Shown piece after piece: positions 43,992-52,336 of a stretch of 64,000 bases of DNA. This DNA comes from CAZKZZ01 sp964557375 (GTDB taxonomy: Bacteria > Spirochaetota > Spirochaetia > SPDA01 > CAZJBZ01). Made by a program: the position numbers and the translations under genes. A model generated the notes under the pieces. The model did not search any database. It was not told the origin of the DNA and worked only from the letters and a program-made list of their open reading frames with translations. Location of the stretch: contig CAZKZZ010000004.1 of assembly GCA_964557375.1 (NCBI GenBank), forward strand, positions 5,288 to 69,287, written 5' to 3'. The first letter of the stretch is position 1, and each line of letters starts with the position of its first letter.

Positions 43992-44945
43992 ATGCATTTC
44001 ATATTGTTCCGGAACGGTTTGAAAAAACCGTTCCGGATTTCTTTCATTATATTAATAATTCTATTCGCTGCCGTCTCATGTGCCACCTCTCCGCCCCCTG
44101 AGGGCCCCGCGGATAACGGCGGAAGAGAAAAACCGGAACCTGCCCTGGAAGAGGAAGTAAAGGGTGCGAGCACAGAAGAGGAGGCCCGAGCGGCATCAGG
44201 GTCTAAAGATTCTGTCCCAGCGGAAGACCCTGTTCCAGAGGAAAAACCTGCTCAACAGCCGTCATCGTTTCTTGCTGTGTTATGGGACACAACCCCGGAC
44301 GAAGGAAATCCGGTTTTTTGCGGTGTCTCCGCCCGTCAATTAGACCGGGATGAGGAAAAACAACGTGCTCTAGAAGATGCAGCCAGGCAGGCCTCCATGT
44401 ATTTCGGACTCATCGGGCGGGCGAAATTCTTAAAACAGAATACCACCGGAAGTATCGGCTATCTGCAGGATATAGACATCGGCTATGATGAGGAGCTTGC
44501 GGCACAGTTGGTCGACCGTTTGGAAATAATGCTCGAATATCAGGACAGTCGGTCCACCTTTGTCAAAGTAGTTCTCCCTTCAATCACTATGGACGCTGTT
44601 CCCTACAACGCCGGTCAGTTACCTCGCAAAACACCCGTCTGGATTCTCACTCCTCCTGAAATACCGGGAAAATTGGTGGGAGTAGGGGTTGCTCAGAGGA
44701 AAAGACTGACCTCGGACAGTATTGCCACCGCTGATGAGAAAGCAGTAGAAGAATTATTGACTCAGGTATCGACTACAATTCAGACTATCCAGTCGGAACG
44801 TACTATTGACAGCGTGGGGACACTGCACGATACTACAAGTCTAGAAGTGGCAAAAGCGGAACTGGACGGCTATTATGTCCTCTCTCGATGGCAGGAGGGC
44901 AACTATTATTATACTTTGGCTATCTGTAATAGACCAAAGAAATAA
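43992..44945 (+). CDS. Lipoprotein with two LPP20-like domains
   Basis: The 317-residue product has a lipoprotein signal (Cys30 in FAAVSCATS) and a Pro/Glu-rich linker. Two LPP20-like units follow: GNPVFCGVSARQLDRDEEKQRALEDAARQASM, and WILTPPEIPGKLVGVGVAQRKRLTSDSIATADEKAVEEL. No Shine-Dalgarno site precedes the ATG, and the signal-peptide region is crossed by a perfect hairpin (44008-44037). It lies 24 bases after the first lipoprotein gene and may be translated from the same message. Function unknown. Confidence 0.7.
   Translation: MHFILFRNGLKKPFRISFIILIILFAAVSCATSPPPEGPADNGGREKPEPALEEEVKGASTEEEARAASGSKDSVPAEDPVPEEKPAQQPSSFLAVLWDTTPDEGNPVFCGVSARQLDRDEEKQRALEDAARQASMYFGLIGRAKFLKQNTTGSIGYLQDIDIGYDEELAAQLVDRLEIMLEYQDSRSTFVKVVLPSITMDAVPYNAGQLPRKTPVWILTPPEIPGKLVGVGVAQRKRLTSDSIATADEKAVEELLTQVSTTIQTIQSERTIDSVGTLHDTTSLEVAKAELDGYYVLSRWQEGNYYYTLAICNRPKK
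44008..44037 (+). promoter_or_regulatory. 13-base perfect hairpin with GAAA loop inside a signal-peptide coding region
   Basis: TCCGGAACGGTTT and its exact complement flank a GAAA tetraloop, followed by TTTCTTTC. It looks like an intrinsic terminator or attenuator for the upstream lipoprotein gene, yet it lies between codons 6 and 16 of the next gene, encoding the basic n-region of the signal peptide. Confidence 0.7.
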
Positions 44946-44960
44946 CAGAAACAATACCAT

Positions 44961-46277
44961 ATGATGAGAAGGGTCACTAACTATACACTTTTCTCTTTTA
45001 TTGTTTTTTTCGCCGTTCTCTCTCTCTCCGCGGTACATGGTGAGGAAGAACCTCCGGAGTGGCTGTATAATCCCCCTGCAGGGGACCCCGATTACTTTAT
45101 CGGGATCGGGAACAGTGAGAACCGCCGGACAGCCCGGGAGTTAGCACTCATGGAGCTCTCATCATCCATATCAACCACGATTGAGAGTGAGCTGGTAGTC
45201 AATACTGTAGACACCGGTGAAACGCTTACCGAAGAACTGAAAATCCGGATTCGAGAACGGGTCAAGCAGAAACTGCGCGGCCATGAACTCTACGACTCGT
45301 TTTATTCTCCTAAGTCGGGATACTGGGTGTATTACCGGCTTTCCAAACAGGAGTTCCGCAGGCAGCGGGATGAATTGGCCGATCGGGTATTGGAACTGCT
45401 CCGTTCCGGGGACGACCCCGATTATGCTGTTTCCGAACGGGTTTCGATGTATGCAAAGGCATGGGGACTCATTAATGATTCACCCTGGGCGGGGACTCTC
45501 GTAGGCATTCTTCCTAATGAAAAAGGAGCTTTGATCGATGTCGTAGAAAAGCGTCTTTCGAGATTGATCGGGTCATTGTCGATACAGGTTACTCCTGAGA
45601 GGCTGTTATTCAGTCCCGAAAGCGGGGTGGACCTAACAGTAGAGATTTCTTCTTCGATCTCTTCCCTGCCCGGGCGGTTTCAGGTGGTTGTCAATGAAGA
45701 GAATACCGGACGGGAGACGGCGACCTTTTCTACCGGCGAGAGGGGAGAGTTTAACGGGGAAGTCGGCTTTGAAGGGCTGGATCTCGGAAAACACGAGCTC
45801 GAAGTGACGCTCGATACCGAGCGGTTGGGTTTACACGAGGCATTGGCTTATAAGCTTCTCCTGCCCGAGAAACGGATCATCGCGGAACTGCAGCAGAAGG
45901 CCATCGGACTTACCGTTGAAACGCGAAACGGCGATGAACTCTCCGGAATAGACGGCTCGGTCCGCTCGCTTCTAACCGATAAGCTCACCTATCAGATAAC
46001 ACCGGATGCGGGAGATAACGGCCCGCACCTGTATACGACGATCTTCTTTAGACAGGCACCCCCGAACGATTACGGTCTGACCATCGCCTACGCAAAGGCC
46101 CAGTTTACCGTAAAACGGGGAGAGCGGGTCCTCGCTTCGTTCGAAACAGCTGAGAGTAAAGACGGCGGTCTCGACAGTTACCAGGCAAAGACGAGGGCTT
46201 TCGCCAAGTTGATGGACCAGTTAAAAACCGACAATTCCCTGGCCGAAAAGATTGAAACAGCCGCCTCTTACCGGTAA
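44961..46277 (+). CDS. Exported LPP20-like domain protein
   Basis: The 438-residue product has a signal peptide (LFSFIVFFAVLSLSAVHG). An LPP20-like domain follows (PEWLYNPPAGDPDYFIGIGNSENRRTARELALMELSSSISTTIESEL), then a longer beta-rich region from about residue 190 that has no recognised family. It lacks a lipobox cysteine, unlike its two neighbours. It probably lies in the periplasm. It ends 26 bases before thrC, so the envelope genes may feed transcription into the metabolic operon. Confidence 0.68.
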   Translation: MMRRVTNYTLFSFIVFFAVLSLSAVHGEEEPPEWLYNPPAGDPDYFIGIGNSENRRTARELALMELSSSISTTIESELVVNTVDTGETLTEELKIRIRERVKQKLRGHELYDSFYSPKSGYWVYYRLSKQEFRRQRDELADRVLELLRSGDDPDYAVSERVSMYAKAWGLINDSPWAGTLVGILPNEKGALIDVVEKRLSRLIGSLSIQVTPERLLFSPESGVDLTVEISSSISSLPGRFQVVVNEENTGRETATFSTGERGEFNGEVGFEGLDLGKHELEVTLDTERLGLHEALAYKLLLPEKRIIAELQQKAIGLTVETRNGDELSGIDGSVRSLLTDKLTYQITPDAGDNGPHLYTTIFFRQAPPNDYGLTIAYAKAQFTVKRGERVLASFETAESKDGGLDSYQAKTRAFAKLMDQLKTDNSLAEKIETAASYR

Positions 46278-46303
46278 ACTGCCGGAGATGGAGGCGGATT
46301 TAC

Positions 46304-47461
46304 ATGTTACACTTCTATTATGTTTGTACTGAATGCGGGACGAGGTATGAGCTGCTCCCCGAGTACACCCTTTGTCCTCACTGTAGAGAAAATCAAGATG
46401 AAGAGATGCCTCTCCGGGGTATTCTCGAAGTGGGATTTGACGGTGCGCTCGAAGAGGGGTACCGGCTACAAGACCTGATCTGCGTGGAGGAGGAGTTTCT
46501 CCCGCCTATTCCCGTAGGAGATACCCCTCTCTGGGAACCGCACCGGCTCAGGGAGAAATATTCGTTTCCCAGGCTCTATCTCAAAGATGATACGTGCAAC
46601 CCGACAGGGTCGCTTAAAGACCGAGCATCCTATTTGGTGGCCGGGTTTGCACGCAAGCACAATATAAAGAACATTGTGGTCGCTTCTACCGGAAACGCTG
46701 CCTCATCCATGGCGGGAATCGGGGCCGCGGCCGGGCTGGATGTGACCCTTTTTATTCCCAAGAGCGCTCCTAAAGGCAAGCTTGCCCAGGCGTATCAGTA
46801 TGGAGCTGAAGTAATTCGAGTCGAGGGAACCTACGATCTCGCCTTCGAACAATCGCTTCAAAGAGCCGGTGAAGGGGGGACGCTCTGCAGGAACACCGCC
46901 TACCATCCGCTTACGATCGAAGGGAAAAAAAGTGTCGCCCTCGAGCTGTGCGACCAATTGGGAAGTACTCCTGAATATATTTTTGTTCCCACAGGAGACG
47001 GGGTCATTTTGAGCGGTGTGTATAAGGGGTTCTGTGACCTCCATAGACTCGGAATCAGCCCCCAAATGCCTACAGTATACGCGGTCCAGGCGGAGGGAAG
47101 CAGTGCTATAACCCGGGCATGGAAGAGAGGCGGTTTTACCTCGCCCGAGAGTTCCGATACGTTAGCTGACTCCATCTCTGTGGATGTGCCGAAAGGGGGG
47201 TATTACGCACTGGACAAATTGAACAGATACAACGGCAGATGCATAACAGTATCGGACAAAGAGATACTCGAGGCGCAGCATGAATTGGCGTCCCTTTCCG
47301 GTTTGTTCGCCGAACCGGCCTCCTCAGCCGCGTTCGCCGGATTCATAAAAGAGCGGGAAAATCTTCCTCACGAAGCGAAAGTAGTCCTGCTTATAACAGG
47401 CAACGGGTTAAAAGATGTGGATGCCGCGTTGCGATTGTTCGAAACGGGCACGAAACAATGA
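46304..47461 (+). CDS. thrC: Threonine synthase
   Basis: Threonine synthase is a pyridoxal-phosphate enzyme that makes threonine from O-phosphohomoserine. The 385-residue product has an N-terminal cysteine pair region (CTECGTRYELLPEYTLCPHC), the PLP lysine in KDDTCNPTGSLKDRAS, the ASTGNAASSMAGIGAAAGL block and FVPTGDGVILSG. Its product threonine also feeds threonine phosphate, the CobD substrate used downstream in this cluster. The stop overlaps the next start by four bases. Confidence 0.9.
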   Translation: MLHFYYVCTECGTRYELLPEYTLCPHCRENQDEEMPLRGILEVGFDGALEEGYRLQDLICVEEEFLPPIPVGDTPLWEPHRLREKYSFPRLYLKDDTCNPTGSLKDRASYLVAGFARKHNIKNIVVASTGNAASSMAGIGAAAGLDVTLFIPKSAPKGKLAQAYQYGAEVIRVEGTYDLAFEQSLQRAGEGGTLCRNTAYHPLTIEGKKSVALELCDQLGSTPEYIFVPTGDGVILSGVYKGFCDLHRLGISPQMPTVYAVQAEGSSAITRAWKRGGFTSPESSDTLADSISVDVPKGGYYALDKLNRYNGRCITVSDKEILEAQHELASLSGLFAEPASSAAFAGFIKERENLPHEAKVVLLITGNGLKDVDAALRLFETGTKQ

Positions 47462-48147
47462 ATGAACTGCTCTGGGGAATACTCATCCTCGTAAACTTTG
47501 GTGCAATTCTTCTTATCTACCGGCTCTACGGCAAAACAGGTCTCTACATCTGGATTCCCATAGCAGCTATTGTTGCCAATATTCAGGTATTGAAGAATGT
47601 CGATCTGTTCGGGTTTACCACTACCCTGGGAAACATTGTCTACGCTTCTTCTTTCCTGGTAACCGATATACTTTGTGAAAATTACGGGAAAGAGGAGGCT
47701 AAGCGGGCGGTATTTGCCGGATTTTTTGCCCTCATTGTGGCCACAGCTCTCATGAATCTGGCACTGCTGTTTATCCCCGCGCAGTCGGATATTGCACAAG
47801 GACCGCTGCAGGCCATTTTCAGTCTGATGCCCCGGATAGCGGGGGCAAGTTTGGCAGCATACCTCATCTCCCAATTACACGACGTGTGGGCGTTTCATCT
47901 CTGGAAGAAAAAGTTCCCCGCTACCAGCATGCTTTGGCTCCGCAACACGGCAAGTACCTTAGTCAGTCAGCTCATCGACACGGTTGTGTTTACGTTTGCA
48001 GCGTTTCTCGGACGGTATCCATTTCCGATCGTACTCGAGATCCTCTGGACCACCTATATCATCAAATTGATCGTTGCCCTCCTGGACACCCCTTTTGTCT
48101 ATGTTGCAAGCTCGTGGAAGAGAAAGGAGAAGGTAACCGAACGTTAG
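47458..48147 (+). CDS. yhhQ: Queuosine-precursor transporter (YhhQ/VUT family)
   Basis: The 229-residue protein has about six membrane helices. It shows the family features SSFLVTDILCENYGKEEAKRAVFAGF, YLISQLHDVWAFHLWKKK and LWLRNTASTLVSQLIDTVVF. YhhQ brings in queuine-type precursors such as preQ0 or preQ1 for tRNA modification. It is translationally coupled to thrC by an ATGA overlap. The link to the cobamide genes is position only. Confidence 0.9.
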   Translation: MNELLWGILILVNFGAILLIYRLYGKTGLYIWIPIAAIVANIQVLKNVDLFGFTTTLGNIVYASSFLVTDILCENYGKEEAKRAVFAGFFALIVATALMNLALLFIPAQSDIAQGPLQAIFSLMPRIAGASLAAYLISQLHDVWAFHLWKKKFPATSMLWLRNTASTLVSQLIDTVVFTFAAFLGRYPFPIVLEILWTTYIIKLIVALLDTPFVYVASSWKRKEKVTER

Positions 48148-48178
48148 CCGAACCCCGGTTATATTAGTATATTGTAGG

Positions 48179-49072
48179 ATGAATATGGCCGATCATCAGC
48201 ATCAACATCATCACACTGCGGTAAGAAATATCCGGTTTGCCTTTTTTCTCAATATCGTTTTTACAGTGGTAGAGATTGTAGGAGGAATGCTGACCAACAG
48301 TTTGGCCATACTCTCCGATGCTCTCCACGACTTAGGCGATACGATCGCCCTCGGTATCTCCTGGCGCCTGGAACATCTCTCCGAGCGGGGCCGATCTTCC
48401 CGGTTCTCTTATGGATATAAACGGTTCAGCCTGCTCGGAGCAGTTACGAGTTCGCTTATCCTCGTAGCAGGATCGGTTTTTATCGTCACGAGGGCGGTGC
48501 CCAGGATCATCCATCCGGAAGAAGTGCACGCAGAGGGGATGCTCATTCTTGCGATCATCGGCATTGCAGTAAACGGTGTTGCTGTGTGGCGGCTCCACGG
48601 TGGGGAGCGGATCCACGAGCGGGTAGTCAAACTCCATCTGCTCGAGGATGTGTTCGGATGGGTCGCGGTACTGATAGTAAGTATTATCATCCGCTTTGCC
48701 CGTCTTCCGTTTCTCGACCCCCTTCTCTCATTGGGGATTTCTCTGTTTGTTCTTGTCAAGGTCCTCAACAAACTGATACAAACTGTGAGGATCTTTCTCC
48801 AGTCCGTACCAGAGTCCATTGGAATGGAAAAACTGGAACATACCGTAGCCGGGATTCCTGAAATTATCGGCATCCATGACATGCATATCTGGTCGTTAGA
48901 CGGAGAATATCACGTGGGTACGGTGCATATCGTTGTCGAGCAAGATATTCCCCGGGAGCAGATACCCGGCATTAAACAGAAAGTGCGGGACATTATGACC
49001 AATGTCGGGGTCCAGCACGTTACCATAGAGATCGAACGCGAAGCAGAAGTGTGTGAGTATAAGGAGTGTTAG
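48179..49072 (+). CDS. Cation diffusion facilitator (metal efflux)
   Basis: The 297-residue protein has six membrane helices and metal-site residues DALHD in helix two and HLLED in helix five, plus a C-terminal cytoplasmic metal-binding domain (HDMHIWSLDGEYHVGTVHIVVE). The His-rich start (HQHQHHH) suits a zinc, cobalt or cadmium exporter. It lies six bases before cobU, so control of cobalt in a corrinoid operon is an attractive but unproven role. Confidence 0.92.
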   Translation: MNMADHQHQHHHTAVRNIRFAFFLNIVFTVVEIVGGMLTNSLAILSDALHDLGDTIALGISWRLEHLSERGRSSRFSYGYKRFSLLGAVTSSLILVAGSVFIVTRAVPRIIHPEEVHAEGMLILAIIGIAVNGVAVWRLHGGERIHERVVKLHLLEDVFGWVAVLIVSIIIRFARLPFLDPLLSLGISLFVLVKVLNKLIQTVRIFLQSVPESIGMEKLEHTVAGIPEIIGIHDMHIWSLDGEYHVGTVHIVVEQDIPREQIPGIKQKVRDIMTNVGVQHVTIEIEREAEVCEYKEC

Positions 49073-49078
49073 CCGGGT

Positions 49079-49561
49079 ATGCGTGTATTGATTACCGGTG
49101 GAGTAAAATCGGGAAAGAGCAGTTATGCACTCTCCCTTGCCGATCAGAACTTTGAGCATTGTACCTATGTGGCCACAGCAATTCCGTTTGACGATGAGAT
49201 GAAGCAGCGGATCGCAGTCCATCGCAGGGAACGGGGGGACAAGTACCGGACTATAGAAGAGCCGGTGGCGATTCATACTGTGGTAGGCGAAGATACGATT
49301 GTCGATGATATTACTGTCTGGATGAACAATCTCTTTTATAAAGGAATGGAAGAGCGTTGGAAAGAGATACTCGAACAGTTCATTACCAACTTGCCGAAGC
49401 GGGTAATCGTCATAACCAACGAGACCGGGCTCGGAAATATCCCCCCGGACCGAACGACACGGACCTACAACCGGTACCTCGGTGAGGCAAATATAATGCT
49501 CGCGGATGCGATGGATACGGTGTATTTCATGGTAGCCGGCATCCCCCTCAAGGTGAAATAG
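49079..49561 (+). CDS. cobU: Adenosylcobinamide kinase / adenosylcobinamide-phosphate guanylyltransferase
   Basis: CobU phosphorylates adenosylcobinamide and adds GMP to give AdoCbi-GDP. The 160-residue product has the P-loop GGVKSGKS at residues 7-14, the guanylylated-His region QRIAVHRRERGDKYRTIEEP and the VITNETGLGNIP and YNRYLGEANIMLA blocks. It is about 15 residues shorter than the usual 175-180, but no motif is missing. It is separated from cbiR by seven bases. Confidence 0.93.
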   Translation: MRVLITGGVKSGKSSYALSLADQNFEHCTYVATAIPFDDEMKQRIAVHRRERGDKYRTIEEPVAIHTVVGEDTIVDDITVWMNNLFYKGMEERWKEILEQFITNLPKRVIVITNETGLGNIPPDRTTRTYNRYLGEANIMLADAMDTVYFMVAGIPLKVK

Positions 49562-49568
49562 GGCGGAT

Positions 49569-50240
49569 ATGGTCATTTCCACCCCTTCCTATATTTTTCC
49601 CGGGACGTACTTAGAGAATATTCGTTATATTCACACCATGCCCGACATTAATTCGGTGGAACTGCTTTTCTTTATCTTTGATGAGGAAACGAAACTTCTC
49701 TATGAACGGGAGCGCAGAGATATCGAAGGGTTTTATCCGCACCTCCGGTTTACCGTCCATATGCCGGACGAACTCCTTCCCGAACACGAAGCGCTCATCG
49801 AATTGAGTGCTCCGATTGCCACCCACTATATACTCCATCCTCCGGCGGAAGATACGGACCGGTTCCTTCATCTCGTAACCGCGTGGCGGAAAACATATGG
49901 GGAGATGTTTCTCCTCGAGAACCTCATCGAGCGGGATTTTGAAGGCGTACTCCATAAACTGGGCCCTATGGGGGTCTGCTGTGATACCGGGCATCTTCTT
50001 ATTCGGGGCCGCTCGCCGGCGTGGTTCTGTGAAACGTACGGGGAAAGCGTTCGAGAAGTCCATCTTCACGGAACTGCGGAGGGGTGGGACCACAAACCGT
50101 TTGACGATGAGGCGATTTGGTTCCGGGATCTGGTCCCTTTTCTCAAATCATTTTCAGGAGTAGTTAACCTGGAACTGTTTGCAGTCGATGATGTAAACAA
50201 ACTGCTCGAAGTAATGAAAACAGTCGGGATAATCCAATGA
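49569..50240 (+). CDS. cbiR: Probable cobamide-remodelling hydrolase CbiR (AP-endonuclease-2-like TIM barrel)
   Basis: The 223-residue product fits a TIM-barrel sugar-isomerase/AP-endonuclease-2 fold with metal-ligand motifs at strand ends: SVELLFF, RFTVHMPDE, FLLENL, GVCCDTGHLL, VREVHLHG and VVNLELF. CbiR, described in Akkermansia muciniphila, belongs to this superfamily and cleaves the nucleotide loop of cobamides so they can be rebuilt with another lower ligand. The position between cobU and cobS is what one expects for remodelling. Another TIM-barrel phosphodiesterase function cannot be excluded by sequence alone. Confidence 0.72.
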   Translation: MVISTPSYIFPGTYLENIRYIHTMPDINSVELLFFIFDEETKLLYERERRDIEGFYPHLRFTVHMPDELLPEHEALIELSAPIATHYILHPPAEDTDRFLHLVTAWRKTYGEMFLLENLIERDFEGVLHKLGPMGVCCDTGHLLIRGRSPAWFCETYGESVREVHLHGTAEGWDHKPFDDEAIWFRDLVPFLKSFSGVVNLELFAVDDVNKLLEVMKTVGIIQ

Positions 50241-50256
50241 GGAGGAGGTACATCCA

Positions 50257-51075
50257 GTGGCCCGTTTCGGAAAAAAGTTTCTCTCCACATTTTCTCTTGT
50301 CAGCAGGGTTCCGGCAGGTAAAGATCTGCAGCCGGATTTCACCTGGACCGGCTTTTATCTTCCGATAGTCGGATTAATCGCTTCCGCCCTCTGTCTCGGA
50401 ATCTATGCGCTTCTGATACCTTGGCTACAGGAACCGTTTTTCATCCTATTTGTCATTATTGCCGTCCAGTACCTGCTGTTCAACCTGTTTCATTTTGATG
50501 GTCTGCTCGATACCGCCGATGCGTTAGCCGTGCATGCGGAAAAAGAGCGGCGGCTCACCATCCTGAAGGATGTTGCTGTGGGTGCATTCGGCCTTTTTTT
50601 CGGTGTACTCTACCTTGCCTTAAAGCTCTATGTTTTTTACCGGGTGATGGTGTTTCTCCACATTTTTTCTCTTCCCACAGGCGGGGCCGCCGCGGTGGCG
50701 TTGTTGTTTTTTTCCTACCCCCTTTCGGGGCGGATTGCTGCAGCGCTGGTACCGCTTAGCCTCTCCCCTGCAAAAAAAGAGGGGCTCGGGGCGCTGCTTA
50801 CCGGGTACACACCGGCTAAGGTGGTTACAGGAACCGTTCTTGCTGTAGGGATTGTCATTCTTCCCCTCATCCTCTTTATACATGAGCTCGAAGGCACCCC
50901 AGGACCGCTTTTCGCTCTGGTTTTCTGCGGCGGGATTGCTGCTTTTATAGGAACGACCCTCCTTTATAACAAAAAAATAGGCGGGTTTACCGGAGACACC
51001 CTCGGGTTTGCCGTTGAAACAGGGGAACTGCTGCATATGGTCATTTTCTATCTCGTTCTCGTTTTCGCAGCGTGA
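50257..51075 (+). CDS. cobS: Adenosylcobinamide-GDP ribazoletransferase (cobalamin synthase)
   Basis: CobS joins AdoCbi-GDP with alpha-ribazole or its phosphate. The 272-residue membrane protein has the family signature FNLFHFDGLLDTADAL and about six hydrophobic helices, ending GFTGDTLGFAVETGELLHMVIF. The start is GTG with GAGGAGG upstream. It follows cbiR by 16 bases and is followed by an 85-base gap before cobD. Confidence 0.93.
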   Translation: MARFGKKFLSTFSLVSRVPAGKDLQPDFTWTGFYLPIVGLIASALCLGIYALLIPWLQEPFFILFVIIAVQYLLFNLFHFDGLLDTADALAVHAEKERRLTILKDVAVGAFGLFFGVLYLALKLYVFYRVMVFLHIFSLPTGGAAAVALLFFSYPLSGRIAAALVPLSLSPAKKEGLGALLTGYTPAKVVTGTVLAVGIVILPLILFIHELEGTPGPLFALVFCGGIAAFIGTTLLYNKKIGGFTGDTLGFAVETGELLHMVIFYLVLVFAA

Positions 51076-51160
51076 TAAGAACAAAACTTGACTGTTCTAT
51101 CCCCACGATTCGCACCACTACCCTTGATTCACACCGCCTCTCAATTGTACTCTCACCTCC

Positions 51161-52336
51161 ATGGAAAAGAATGTATTGCATGAACCGGTCCACGGAGGAA
51201 ATATCCGAGAAATATCCTGGAAATCAGGAATTCCTGAGGAAAATCTGGTCGATTTCAGCGCCAATATCAATCCTATCGGACCCCCTTCGTGGTTGAAAGA
51301 AACCCTTTTAGAGGAACTTCCTCATCTTACCCATTATCCTGACCGTTGTGTAACAGCCTTAATCAAAGCGATTTCAGAATCATACGGTCTTCCTGCACAA
51401 AAGATCGTTGCAGGCAACGGTACAACCGAACTGTTTTTCACCCTGCCGAGGGCCGCAAAATATAGGAGGCTGATCGTACCGGTCCCGTCATACGGGGATT
51501 ACTCTTATGCAAATCGTATTGCAGGCATTGATGTTGTTGAGCATTACTTGTTAGAAGAAAACGGGTTTCTTCCCAATTTTCATGCGATCGAGAAAGACAT
51601 TATGAAAAGCGGCCCTGAAACCGCCTTGATTCTCGCTCTACCAAACAATCCTACCGGGCTTTTATTCGACCGGGAACAGTTCCTTCGGCTGGTACGTTCG
51701 TATCCGGATGTTCTTTTTTGTGTGGATGAAGCTTTTGCCGATTTTCTTCCGCCGGGCCTTTCTCTTCTCAGTGAGAATGCGGAGAATCTTCTCATTTTCC
51801 GTTCTTTTACCAAATTTTTTGCTATTCCCGGTTTGCGGTTGGGGTGGCTCTCCTGCAGCGCACCGCTGGCGGGGAACATTCGTCGTAAGCTCCCGACCTG
51901 GTCGGTAAACGCGCTCGCAGAGGCGGTCGGAATCAAAGCGTGCAGAGACCGTGAATATGCGCAGCGTACTATCGGCTATGTGGAGAATGCCCGGGAAGAG
52001 CTTTTAGACGCACTTAAAGAGGTCGAAGGATTGTATGTCTATCCCGGAGAGGCAAATTTCCTCTTTGCCCGCATCGGAGAGCGCGAAGGCCGGCAGCGTA
52101 CTGCGACCGGACTCCACCGGCATCTATTGAAGAAGGGGATAATTATTCGGCTCTGCAAGAGTTATCCCGGGCTCGATGACCGGTTTTTTCGAATCGCTGT
52201 TCGAACGAGTGATGAGAACAAACGGCTTGTCGACGGGATGCGCTCGTTTTTTCTAAGCGTCGGGGCCGACGCCGACCCCGACGCCGATCACGTAAAAGGG
52301 AGCCCCGCAAACGAGGCCTCAGATGCTCCCTCTTGA
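51161..52336 (+). CDS. cobD: Threonine-phosphate decarboxylase CobD-like aminotransferase
   Basis: The 391-residue PLP enzyme of fold type I has the CobD start VHGGNIREISWKSGIPEENLVDFSANINPIGPP. It also has NNPTGLL, DEAFADFLPP and FRSFTKFFAIPGLRLGW with the PLP lysine. CobD makes (R)-1-amino-2-propanol phosphate for CbiB, encoded next. HisC-type aminotransferases are related, but the start and the neighbours favour CobD. No Shine-Dalgarno site precedes the ATG. The gene overlaps cbiB by 14 bases. Confidence 0.88.
   Translation: MEKNVLHEPVHGGNIREISWKSGIPEENLVDFSANINPIGPPSWLKETLLEELPHLTHYPDRCVTALIKAISESYGLPAQKIVAGNGTTELFFTLPRAAKYRRLIVPVPSYGDYSYANRIAGIDVVEHYLLEENGFLPNFHAIEKDIMKSGPETALILALPNNPTGLLFDREQFLRLVRSYPDVLFCVDEAFADFLPPGLSLLSENAENLLIFRSFTKFFAIPGLRLGWLSCSAPLAGNIRRKLPTWSVNALAEAVGIKACRDREYAQRTIGYVENAREELLDALKEVEGLYVYPGEANFLFARIGEREGRQRTATGLHRHLLKKGIIIRLCKSYPGLDDRFFRIAVRTSDENKRLVDGMRSFFLSVGADADPDADHVKGSPANEASDAPS

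Noticed and set aside
48148..48178. Cobalamin riboswitch before the cobamide genes
   Set aside because: The gap is only 31 bases and no B12-box-like sequence (GCCACTG) is seen there or before cobD.
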